Assembly (NCBI GenBank): GCA_963555705.1 | Contig: OY743181.1 | Coordinates: forward strand, 28,338,513-28,402,512 | Length of the DNA: 64,000 nucleotides | From: Ligustrum vulgare | Lineage: Eukaryota; Streptophyta; Magnoliopsida; Lamiales; Oleaceae | Direction: 5' to 3' | Part shown: piece by piece, positions 11,889 to 22,058 of the stretch | Layout of the letters: every line of letters begins with the position of its first letter | How positions within the stretch are numbered: position 1 is the first letter of the stretch | The notes under the pieces: generated by a model | What the model was told of the DNA's origin: nothing | Database searches by the model: none | What the model saw: the letters and a program-made list of their open reading frames with translations, nothing else | Program-made: the position numbers and the translations under genes

Positions 11889-12028
11889 GTTGTGAGGACC
11901 TATGATAGTCCCGGACCAAGATCGCAGGTAAACGTCGTTTGCATCATCCATTCCATAGCTTATTGTACCATCTCCAATACCCTTCTCTCCATGCTCAAGT
12001 TCCTCCAGCAACCAAAAGTTTCGAGGAA
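11889..12028 (-). pseudogene. Captured exon of a UEV1/MMS2-like ubiquitin E2 variant
   Basis: UEV1 proteins lack the catalytic cysteine of E2 enzymes and pair with UBC13 to build K63-linked ubiquitin chains in DNA damage tolerance. The - strand reads [20 protein letters not shown], then [19 protein letters not shown] and TIIGPHN, the N-terminal part of plant UEV1. The exon is 140 bp with ttgcag before it and gtcagt after it, and its split first codon (G|TT) agrees with the plant gene structure as I know it. The frame is open for all 46 codons. I found no following exon. It lies inside CACTA-B, so it is a transposon-carried fragment rather than a gene. Confidence 0.88.
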
Positions 12029-12633
12029 CTGCAAGGAAACTAATAAATTTTGAGATTCTAGAGATTTTTATTTTTATAGATATTCAAAATTTCATCTCAA
12101 CTTGTATACAAGAACCCATGAACATTTGTCATAAGAAACAGGACTAGTGAGGGTGCACCCCTTACTCTATTTTCTAGTTGGAATAGCTCCCAGTCCCATA
12201 CAAAGTAAAAATGCAGAAAATAAATAACTGGAAATCATTCTTTGCCTGTTATCCAATCTATAGCCTGGCAACTTCTGTACTCCAAGGCAATAAACAAAGA
12301 TATTCAGTCCATGTTTGGTACTAATTATTCAAGACCTTATTTTTTTCAAAATTCATTTTCAATCACACATTCTACCAATAAAATAACATACACAGAAATC
12401 CAAAAAAAATCATTACTTTTTAACCACACATTCTCCAAAATATTTACTATTACAAATCACATTACTTGATAATAAGTCTCAAACAGGGGCTCGGATACAT
12501 GCCACATAAGACCAAATAATTCCAAAATTCATTAAAGAGACCACATTATACATAGATTATTAAAGTTTACATAAAAATCCATACTACAGGGCACAGAAGA
12601 AGAGAATAATAAAAGCAAGAGGAGAGGGAGGGA

Positions 12634-12766
12634 GGGGGGGGGGGGGGGGGGGGGAAGGGTCTGAACTCAATCTTGGAAAAATATCATTATGCCTAACAAA
12701 AATATTTTCTGGCTCATAATTAGTTAGCATGGCACATAAAAAAGTAAGAACCCTTTTTTTTTCTTT

Positions 12767-12797
<31 letters not shown>

Positions 12798-12802
12798 GGG
12801 GG
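12634..12802 (+). repeat. Two long g-homopolymer tracts
   Basis: Runs of g at 12634-12654 (21 bases) and 12777-12802 (26 bases), the second preceded by t-runs. They lie in what would be the UEV1 intron within CACTA-B. Exact lengths are uncertain, as homopolymers are prone to sequencing error. Confidence 0.85.
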
Positions 12803-13655
12803 CTAGTTTCAAAATGTTGAGTCTTTTACTCAAGTTGCATAACATAAATGTAATGTAATGTGGGACATATATATTTTCATTGAATGTAGGTAAATTGAGG
12901 GTTAAAGTTGCCCATTTGTTCAAGTTTTAAAACAATAATTAAAATGATACTAGAGGTGGAAAATAATACTTGAACCGAAACTATAGTTGAATTACAAAGA
13001 TAAATGATTATTAGTTATAACAAATAAGACATAGAATATGGTGTAAAAAGAATCTATGTTGCAACAGTTATCTTCTCAATGATAATGATACGCACAACGT
13101 GATCTTTGCATTAAATCATGATATAAAAATAATGTAAGTCAACTTCAGTTTATGAGATAAGGGTTAAATTATGCATAGATAATTGAAATTGATGTACAGT
13201 TCCACATCTTCAAAAGTTGATCTTTCTATTTTTTAAGCTTTTCCAAACATGCTTGTATCCTTTACTCAAACAGAATTAGGATAAGAAATCTGAAATCTCA
13301 AAATCCACCCCATTAAAAATCTGAAATCCCAAAATCGAAGAAAAATCACACACCTATCAAAATCCACCACAATAAAATCAAAAAATCCCAAAATCAATCC
13401 CCAACTATCAAGATCCTAATCGTTAAACACTACATAAATAATTAGGCTATATAAATGAATAAGTTTGCTCAGCCCTGGTTGATAAGTTCTCATAAATAAC
13501 AAATAACCATTAAATTAGAGGTTATATATATAAAAAGAATAATAGAATTATCGAGTTTCAAATACTGAAATCCTAATAATAACAAATTTATAGAAACCAA
13601 ACAAACTCAGATTTCATATCGTTGATTGAACGGATGGGCTCAACGTGAATAATAC

Positions 13656-13680
13656 CTGAACTTTCGGGGCTCAACGTAAT
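13656..13680 (-). pseudogene. Possible UEV1 exon 1 in CACTA-B, start codon lost
   Basis: The - strand reads ATT ACG TTG AGC CCC GAA AGT TCA G and then gtatta, a donor in the phase needed by the exon at 12028. Plant UEV1 often begins MTLGSGSS, so TLSPESS fits with ATG changed to ATT. It is short, so the match could be chance. Confidence 0.4.
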
Positions 13681-13929
13681 GGTTGATTGAACACCGTAAA
13701 TTTGGAAGAGACAGCTTTGGAGAGACGAGAATTCGAATGGAGAATAAACAAATGAAGGAAAAGAAGTCAAATAGAAAAGAGGAAAGTTGAAAGCATGACG
13801 AGAGAGACAAAAACTGAAGATGTGGAGAAAAAAAGGGGAAAGAAAAGGAAAAGAAAAGAGGGGGAAAGGAAAGATAAAATACGAATCATCTCAATTTGAA
13901 AATTTTGGAGTCAAATCATATCTCTACGA

Positions 13930-14223
13930 AAATTAAAACTCCGCCTACAAATTTAATTTTGTAGGGACGAATTTTTGTAGTTTAAGTATAAATATTTTTG
14001 GAGCCAAATTCTTATCCCTTCAAAAATTTGTTTTGTGGGAAAAAATCGACTCTCCATACAAATTTTATTTGTATGCGAAAAATTTGTAGTTTAAGTAAAA
14101 ATATTTTTGGACCCAGATTTTTATCCCTACAAAAACTGGTTTTGTAGGAAAAAGTAAACTTCACATACAAATTTCATTTTGTATGCGGAAATTTTGTAGG
14201 ATAAGCCTAGTTTTCTTGTAGTG
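13930..14223. repeat. CACTA-B right subterminal repeats
   Basis: Repeated units with ttttgtaggga, aaatttgtagtttaagta and tttttggagcc appear about three times before the right terminus. They mirror ttttgtagggaaa units at 10520-10870. Confidence 0.85.
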
Positions 14224-14239
14224 ATAAATATTAAAAAGC

Positions 14240-16800
14240 ATACTTTGTGTATGGTTGAATTTTTGTACTATTTAGCAACACATAGCGATGAGCAACTTTC
14301 AGCATCTCATCAAGTAGTACAATCGGCTTCCCTTCTGAAATATGCGTCCTACCATTAAGAAATCACTCTCATATTCTTCATTCCATGCAGGCTTAAAACC
14401 TATTTCAGATGCTCGTGTTATGTATTTGGTACAAAACAATACATTTTCTTCAACAACATATCGTTCAGCTATGCATACTTCAGGTCGTGATCGAGTCATA
14501 ACGTACCCTTTCAACACTTTCATATACCCATTCGAATACAAAAGTCTAAAACTTATGAAATGAATTTTATACAGAATTTAGCCTATAGAATAACTTAAAA
14601 GGAGTATTACCTCTCAAATGGGTACATCTATTGTTATTACATTGGTCCACATATACGAACTTCTCTTCCAACGTGCATAAAATTTCAATAACATCCTCCT
14701 CTAATTGTTCGACCTTATTTCTATCTACAAATCCTTGACATATTTCATTGAAAAATGAGCACAATTTAAAAATAGAGTTCCTTGGGCCTTTAGGTAAAAG
14801 ACCTCTCAATGCAACTGATAATAATTGCTACATCAGAATGTGATAATCAAGAGATTTGATTCCAACTATCTTACATTCTTCCATTGAAATGCAATTTTGA
14901 ATATTGGATCCATAACCTCCAGGTAATCTGAAATTAGAAATCCTTTTGCAAAATATTTGTTTTTCTACTTTTGATAAAGTGTGAGGGGGCAGCAGGTAGG
15001 TAAAACTTATTTCCTCTACTTTCAGGATGCAAAACATGCCTAATGTTCATAGCTTCCAAGTCCTTACGACAGTTTATACCATCTTTAGATTTTCCTTTCA
15101 CATCCAAAAGTGTACTAATGATGCTTTCACAAATATTATTTTCCACGTGCATCACATCCAAGTTATGGCGTACAAGTAAAGTTTGCAAACTAAACATCAA
15201 TAATGTCACAATAGACTATACTCAATTACAAGTATTAAGTAAATACTTTTAAGAAATATTACAAGATTTACCTTCCAATATGGTAGCTTAAAAAATATTG
15301 ACTTTTTCTTCCAGGTTACATTAGATTGAGTCATACTTTTCTTCCTCTTTCCCTTGCCACTTTTCCCCAATTATCAGGAATTTTATCAACTTCAACAGAA
15401 TCTTCTTCACCGGTTTTTATCTTTGGCCTACTTCCATTTTCAATATGTCCATTAAACCAACTTTTTTTCATGCGAAATGGATGATCTAAGGGGAGAAATC
15501 TTCTATATCCCATGTACGCAAACTTCCTACCATGTGACAACCATGGAGAACGTGTTTCTTCTTGACAAATAGGACATGCAATTTTTCCTTTAACGGGCCA
15601 TCCAGATATATTTTCAAATACAGGGAAGTCATGTATTGTCCACTTCAAAATAGCTTTTGAGTTGAATGTAGACTTTGTAAATGCATCATACATCTAAACC
15701 CCATGACTCCATAACAACATTAAGTCATCTAAAACTGGTACCAAATAAACATCTATGTCATTACCTGATTGTTTTGGTCTCGGTATCCATAAACTCAACA
15801 TCAAACTATCCTATGACATGCATAACGAGGGAGGCAGGTTATATATAGTAAAAATTACTGGCCAACAACTGTACTGTAGAGCTAAGATCTTTGAAAGGAT
15901 TGAAACCATCAGTAGCAAGACCTAATCTAATATTTCGAGCATCTGATACAAATTGTGGGAATCTTCTATTTATAAGTTCCCAACTCAACGAATCAACCGG
16001 ATGCCTCATTTTACCATCTGAAATTTTATGATTTGAGTGTCATCTAAGTTGTTTTGTCATCTCATCGATTCCAAATATCCTTTTAATTCTTGGTATTATA
16101 GGAAAATAATGCAAGACTTTTGCTGGAATTTTTTTCTGAATTTTCTTTGTTCGTTGGTTAACTTTCCATCTTGAGGAACGACATTTTGGACATAATTCAG
16201 CATCATCAAGCTCATTTCTATATAGAAAACAATCATTCAAGCAGGCATGTATCTTCTCACAGCCAAGATCAAATACATTAACAAGTTTTTTCATCTAATA
16301 AAATGTGCTAGGAATTGTATTATTCTCTGGTTGCATTTCCTGAACAAGATTTATGAGTTCATCGAAACCGATATCTGATAAACCATGTTTAGCTTTATGC
16401 CTAAACATGGCAACTGAAGCAGACATTTTCATGAATGCCGTACAACCAGGATATAAAGGAGTTTTAGTATCATGAACTAAACGCTCAATCTCTTGCTCTC
16501 TTTCATCAGGAGGATTTCAGTATCTACATCATGTTGTGCATAGAAGTCCTTAAACATCCTACGTGACTCATGCATTTCTACATCAATCAAATTGGTTTCA
16601 CTTGATCATTCTGTGTGAAATACCCAAATAGTGTATTAGGATCCATACCCTTAATAACCAAATGTTCACAGACTATATCATGATGATGATGCTTTAGATT
16701 CCTACACTTAACATAAGGGCATACCATTTCTGAATTCTGATTTTTACGAGCTACTTCAACGAAATTCAGTGCTCCATCTCTATATTGTTCAGAAAATCTA
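14240..16800 (-). pseudogene. CACTA-A TNP2-type transposase, front part, broken
   Basis: TNP2/TnpD proteins catalyse CACTA transposition. Recognisable blocks in order: a transposase-associated domain near 16630-16800 (FSEQYRDGALNFVEVA, CPYVKCRN, HHHHDIVCEHL); CEKIHACLNDCFLYRNE with CPKC and PAKVLHYFPIIPRIKR (16040-16294); NDIDVYLVPVLDDL (15720-15770); ILKWTIHDFPVFENISGW with CPIC and RRFLPLDHPFR (15331-15693); LLVRHNLDVMHVENNICES (14934-15209); and the DUF4218 start MRGLLPKGPRNSIF (14567-14809). Frames are interrupted; for example a TAG sits directly before the block at 15693. The gene continues at 9960-10433 beyond CACTA-B. Confidence 0.88.
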
Positions 16801-17539
16801 CAAGTAAAGTTTTATGATCATTACATATAAAATTATTTTAATTTTGCAACTAGAATCATGATATCGAATTTTGGATAACCTTGACAACTGCAGCCATTAT
16901 TTGTCCATTATAAGGTAAAGATTCTATCCAACACTGAACAACATAAAGATATAGAGTGGTTATATTGCCACCACAAAAATTAATTCCTATACCACAATTT
17001 TAAATATTTTCTTTATTTACAAAAATGAACATAAGTAAAATTACATAAAAACCCTTTTTTTTCTATCCCTTTTATTTCTCTGATTGGTTTTATTTTTATG
17101 TATGTACACCACAACTGAGTCTCCTTAAAATCGGAGACTCAGACAGAAAATTATGTTGTCCAGCTCAGACATAAAGCGTTCTCCAATTGCAAAGTCTCCA
17201 TCGTATTCCTGCTCAAACACAACAATTCAAACCTGACTAGCGGCCTCTTATGTGAATGTAATTCAGTGGAATTGTTAATGGGAACATAATTGTCACCGAA
17301 AATATCATTAATAATTGATGAATGGATGCTATTATCAACAAGGAATAATTTAACGAAACAAAAATATGAATTATTTGAGTTTTCCAAAAAAAAAATAGAA
17401 CACGGGTTCTCTTGTTATTTTTGGATAATGAAGAAATTGGAAATAGGGGAAACGGCGGAGCTTTAGACTTGCTTCCATCACCAAAACATGGTAAATCTGC
17501 AATCTATATATGACTGTATTCCCGTTATCCACTGTTAGA

Positions 17540-17705
17540 AAACTATCCACACATCCATCGGCTATTTCCGCCATCTCCGTCCTCTTCTCTTCATCGCCCT
17601 CGTCGGGGTCGTCACCGCCCAGTCACCCAGAAGCACTCCATCTCCAGCCCCCACCGTCACTCCCTCCGCCACCCTCGAGACATCTCCTATCTGAGTTATC
17701 TCTCT
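17540..17705 (+). pseudogene. Possible captured arabinogalactan-protein-like fragment in CACTA-A
   Basis: A gc-rich island in AT-rich surroundings. One + frame reads LLFIALVGVVTAQSPRSTPS then PAPTVTPSATLETSPI and a stop. This resembles the end of a secretion signal followed by the Ala/Pro/Ser/Thr-rich start of an arabinogalactan protein. There is no in-frame start nearby. Low-complexity sequence makes the call weak. Confidence 0.4.
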
Positions 17706-17749
17706 ATGCCATCACCCACTGCGAGTAGATTCCCTACTAATGACCAGTC

Positions 17750-18690
17750 ATGAGAATGAAAATTTGGTGCATGTATATTTTGTTTTTATTTATGAACGAT
17801 AAGGATATATAAGTAAAATGGTGTTGGTGTATTTATAAAAAGTATTTTTTAATTGAGGTATAGTTAAAATGTGGTGTGTTAAATAAAAAATGTGGTGGTA
17901 ATATATTTATCCAAAGATATATTAGAGAAAAATTTCGGTAATATGGATATGGTGTAACAATAATTATTAAAATTGTATATTTGTTAAAAACATCAACATA
18001 ATCTCCATTGTCACTTGAACATCATATCACATTAAACTAAAATCCCACGAAACAACTCAAAGCATCATTAAACTAATATCATCACCAAATCCTAACGCAA
18101 CAAGAAGTAAGAAAATTATTGACAAATGTTAATCAATTCAAGAAAATAATCAAGAACTCGAAGAGTAGATAAAATCTAAGAGGCCTAAGTACACGGCATA
18201 TGATCTTACTTGATGAGGCTTTAAGAAAGATAGATTAAAATAACTTTGACTGGCACTTTGAACAAACACTAAATAGGTTGTTTAAAATAAATAACTGTTA
18301 CAAGTAAGAAATATAAAGATATCTTGTAACGGGGTGCCCTCGCCAGCCTTGAGAAGTTTAATTATGAGTAAAGTTATTTAAAAGTAATTAGTAAATAAGT
18401 ATGTCGTAAAATAAAGAAATTTTTTATTTGTAAAGTTTGGAAATGAATAATACTTATTTTGACAGGAAGTCAAGATTTAAAAAAAAAAAAAAGATTTTTT
18501 TTTTTAAAACTCTATAAAGTAGAAAAAAAAATTAAAAAATAATAATTTATATTTATATTTTTTAGCTAGCAGTCATCCTTTTACGTGAATAGGTTACTAA
18601 GTTCCCTACGTGATTAGTACGTAATTTCAGAGTAAAGAAAAAGTGATAGTGTTAAATAACTTGTTTATGAACAACATATTTCTCCAAACA
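17750..18690. other. Non-coding part of CACTA-A
   Basis: AT-rich sequence with a- and t-runs near 18480-18530. I see no gene. Confidence 0.5.
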
Positions 18691-18696
18691 ATTGTT

Positions 18697-19062
18697 TAAC
18701 AATGTCCAAGCAATTATTCGATCTATTGTTGATTTCAAGAGAGATCCATGGCTAAAAGTATCTGAAAACGTGAAGGATCTTATGAGGAAAATGCTCGAAC
18801 CAGATCCAAGTCGGCGTCTCACAGCTCAGCAAGTGCTTGGTAATATTTGCTTACATCATAGTTACATGTCATTGTGAATTTGATGCTAATAATGAGGAGA
18901 GGGAAACTAGAGTATTTCGTAATGGTTATTTGCATATTCCAATACAGAGCATCCCTGACTACAGAATGCGAAGAAGGCTTCAAATATTTCTCTGGGTGAG
19001 ACTGTGAAAGCAAGGCTCAAACAGTTTTCTGTGACGAACAAACTTAAAAAAAGAGCTCTAAG
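18697..19062 (+). pseudogene. Captured fragment of a calcium-dependent protein kinase (two exons)
   Basis: CDPKs are Ser/Thr kinases with calmodulin-like domains. Exon a (about 18697-18839) reads [20 protein letters not shown] then [20 protein letters not shown], the end of the kinase domain. A donor gtaata follows. Exon b (18948-19062) follows an acceptor tacag and reads through [20 protein letters not shown] and NKLKKRALR, the autoinhibitory junction, ending at a donor gttact. Both exons join in phase (g|ag gives E). In exon b the expected HPW tryptophan is TGA (18956-18958). EF hands are absent. The fragment is opposite in strand to the transposase and lies wholly inside CACTA-A. Confidence 0.92.
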
Positions 19063-19599
19063 GTTACTTATATAGTTCACTACACTCATTTATGATAATT
19101 TCCTGTACACTAAAAAAAAGCGCACATAATAATTTAACCTCAAATTCTCAATTCCTCATTCACAGTTGCAAAAACAACATGTAAAATTGTAAATCATAAT
19201 AATAATTTACTCCAAGCAGGTTCAAGCAAAAACAACATATAAATTATAATAATAATTAATACATTAATACTTCTACTGAGATTGGAAAAAAAAAAAAATT
19301 CTAACCTAGAGGGAGACATGGAGTTGCAGCTTGCAGGTGACCAGGGGAGGCATCGTGGCAATGAAGGCACGCGATGGTTGCAAGCGGAGAAGGATTCGAC
19401 TAGGGAGTAGGGATTCTCGAAGGCTACAGAAGGAGAGGAGTCAGGGCCCGACGGTGGCTGCAGGCGGATAAGGAGTCGCGGTGACTGTGCTAGAAACTTG
19501 ACATTATTCTTTTGCGACTTTGGTTCTTGGAGGGGTTTACTGAGAGGCAGAAGTGAGAACGGGTATGTTACGGGTTTCACTTTTCAATTCAAATTTTAT

Positions 19600-19888
19600 T
19601 TTATTTTTAAAAAAAATTAAAAACGTTTTTTTTGCAGTGTTTATTAAACATTGCAAAATCTTAAGTTTTGCAACATTTGAAAAACGTTGCAAAAGCTTAA
19701 TTTGAGTGTTGCAAAAAAATGAACTTATAGAAACATTCAATAAACATTGCAAAAGGGGATAAATCTCAAATATATGAACTAAAGGAAACATTCAATTACT
19801 AAATGTTGAGGTAAAGCCCCCATTTAGCAACATTTAAGCAACAAATGTTGCCTTTTGAATGTTGGAAAAGGCCTTTTTTGTTGTAGTC
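19600..19888. repeat. CACTA-A right subterminal repeats
   Basis: Multiple gcaacattt, acgttgcaaaa and acattgcaaaa units lead up to the right terminus ccttttttgttgtagtc. They match the words of the left end at 6954-7400. Confidence 0.85.
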
Positions 19889-19933
19889 AAGGTTTTGGGC
19901 CACATAATTCATATCTTTAGGAATACAATGATA

Positions 19934-20517
19934 CACTCTTGATCCCCTGCACTCCAAGCGCAGGGTTATCTTGCGCTTTGGAGCGCAAGGGCCCCACCAT
20001 ATCAAGGAGCTTTCGGATGACAGCCCCTTTTAAGTTTTTATTATTATTATTATTATTTTTTACTTGAAAGGGCTGTCATATTTTTTTTCTTTGTTTCTTT
20101 TCTATTTTGACCTTTTTTTACGTGTTTTTTTTTCCTTTCTTTCAAAAGTTTTTTGTATTATTTTCTACAAATTAATTGATGATTAATTTGAATAAAAAAA
20201 TCGAACATAAATTAAAATAGATTTAACATAAACGATCTTAGTTAAGAAAGATGCAATTTGAAAAAAATAAAACGAAAATGCGACTTAATAATAGTCATTG
20301 TTGTCAAACCCTTGGAACTCCCCATAGTATTGGAACTCCCATAGTCATTGCTAGCAATGTTGGTGTACATGTTATCTTGATTATCATTCCATGAGTGTTG
20401 TGGTTCACATGACTCGTCCACCAGTTGCGTCCTAATGTCATGAATAAAAAAAGATTAAACATATTATGGGGGAGAAAAATAAAGCTTAAACATCATATTG
20501 TCTATTAACTCACCTTG
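19934..20517. other. MULE left terminal region
   Basis: Holds the palindromic words cactccaagcgcag and ttgcgctttggagcgcaa, then an inverted pair (gacagccccttttaag, ttacttgaaagggctgtc) around a tta microsatellite at 20040-20057. No gene. Confidence 0.7.
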
Positions 20518-22053
20518 GTTGTAAAGTTGGACAAGTTCTTCTATCATGTCCACTACGACCACATCCACGACAGTTCTTCATGATTGGGACATGGCTACCT
20601 CCTTCGATGACTTCAATCACTTTCCGCATCCTTTTTTCCTAATCGGAGTAGGATCGACCACATGTTGAGTACTTTCTTTACTCTTGTTCTTCATCGTACT
20701 CCTTCGTATATCACCTCCATCGTCGACATCCCTAACACGCAATTTCAAGTTCTGAAACCCATCCATTAGATATGTGGTTCGAGCATTGGTCAATGCTCCC
20801 TCGTCAACTAACTCTGATGCAGTGTGCGATAACATCCCGTGGTGTGAAATTAAAGAATTTCCAGTAGATGGATCGATAATTGGTTCAAAAATGGGAATAG
20901 CTTTTGCAGTTTGGGTCCATCGATGTATAATATAGTGGTCAAGTAACAACATAACCTGTTTCTTGATCATAAATGAAAGCATGTGCTAACACGGATATCC
21001 TTCAAACTCAAATGTCTGAGAACTGCATGGTATAATATTAGTCATTGTAAAGTGGGCAACTTCACGTTCTCGATCAAAAAATTTTCCAATCTCAAAACGC
21101 CTGACGGAATACGTTTTGAGACCCTCGTAATTTGAACTCTTCGAACAAAGATAGTGAGTACTCTGTGCAAGCTCTTTCTAAAAGCGCAAGAAAATCGTCT
21201 CTGTATATATGCTGGCCATCTGGAATTCCATTGCGAACGAAGTTGTCATCCGAGGCTGCTCGTTTAGGTCTGTGTGACTTGCAACCAATTCTCCATGTCG
21301 TTGGTGAGCCAAGGCATTGGAAAACCTTGTGATGAACCCCATCAACGTTATTTTTTTGTCCACATATCTTTTGAAGAATGCATGGTTCCTTTCTGATCCC
21401 TGACTTCTAGACATCCTTGCAGAAAAGATGTGCTTTACGTATGCTGGTGTCCAACGGGCTCTTATTGCATACATCTGGCATAGCCACTCGTTATCCCCTA
21501 GTGCAGTGGTCTCCATCACTTCAAACCAGAGATGTTCGAACTCGTACGAATTCTCAAACACCAATATGATGTTTACCAAATCATGGTACATTTCCTTATA
21601 AAGTACATGACCCATCTTCCTTGAAAACATATTCAAAATGTGCCACAAACAAAATCTATGTAGTGTGTCAGGGAATACCTGACTGACCGCTTTCGAAATG
21701 GCAACATCTTGATCAGTGATAATGACACCAGGACATTGTTGTGTTGGCATGGCTTTCAGAAACTTCGAGAACAACCAAATGAAAGAATCCATTTCCTCAT
21801 CACTTAGTTGGCCACATCCAAATACAATAGTTTGACGATGGTGGTTGGCACCAATAAATGGTGCGAACACCATTGAGTACTTGTTGGTATTGTAGGTCGT
21901 GTCAAACACGACAGCATCTCCAAAGTAGACGTATGAGCTCCTGGAATCGAAATCTGCCCAAAAACACCTAGCAAAAACTCCATCCTCATTCGTCTGGTAT
22001 GCATAGTAGAAGCCCGGGTCTTTCTTTTCTCCAACTCGAAGTATTCTATTAGT
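20518..22053 (-). pseudogene. MULE transposase: catalytic domain, SWIM and zinc knuckle
   Basis: This is the C-terminal two thirds of a FAR1/FHY3-related transposase. The DDE core shows FDTTYNTNKY, FAPFIGANHHRQTIVFGC and ITDQDVAISKAV, then LWHILNMFSRKMG (21178-22053). A SWIM-type motif follows near 20960-21030 (CSSQTFEFEGYPCSHML), then YIIHRWTQTAK. Near 20518-20580 a zinc knuckle reads CRGCGRSGHDRRTC. Just after the gypsy insertion site the frame shifts by one base in the a-rich run near 22023-22030, where LIEYFELEK passes into KKDPGFYYAYQ. It joins the FAR1 domain at 29221-29825 across the gypsy element. It is broken by the insertion and the shift. Confidence 0.88.
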
Positions 22054-22058
22054 GTTTC

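Larger units (their letters stand above)
10493..14223. mobile_element. CACTA-B: non-autonomous CACTA element nested in CACTA-A
   Basis: Ends are CACTACAAGAAATTTAC on the left and, read inward from the right, CACTACAAGAAAACTAGG, giving a 12-bp terminal inverted repeat. The duplication ata lies at 10490-10492 and 14224-14226. Length is 3,731 bp. Both ends carry subterminal words of the form ttttgtaggga (10520-10870 and 13930-14200), unlike the gcaacgtt words of CACTA-A, so this is a different family. No transposase is present. The interior holds a UEV1-like exon, an unidentified possibly genic stretch (11100-11400) and two long g-runs. It sits within the transposase gene of CACTA-A and must be younger. 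Confidence 0.93.
6954..19888 (-). mobile_element. CACTA-A: large CACTA (En/Spm) transposon, 12.9 kb including a nested element
   Basis: The left end is CACTACAACAAAAAAG. The right end, read inward on the - strand, is GACTACAACAAAAAAG: 15 of 16 bases match, with the terminal base changed. The 3-bp duplication aag flanks it (6951-6953 and 19889-19891). Both ends carry subterminal repeats built on gcaacgtt. Coding order on the - strand is a TNP2-type transposase (16800-14240), a DUF4216-like tail (10433-9960), then a second gene with DUF8039 and coil segments (9350-7925). CACTA-B sits inside at 10493-14223. Without it the element is about 9.2 kb, normal for an autonomous CACTA. Host-derived fragments lie near the transposase's upstream end (17540-19062). 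The genes are broken, so it is probably no longer autonomous. Confidence 0.92.

Noticed and set aside
12634..12923. Poly-proline reading frame
   Set aside because: Produced by the g-homopolymer read on the - strand.
19194..19580. 128-residue - strand reading frame, Ser/Pro rich
   Set aside because: No family match, low complexity, and it runs toward the CACTA-A subterminal repeats; probably chance.
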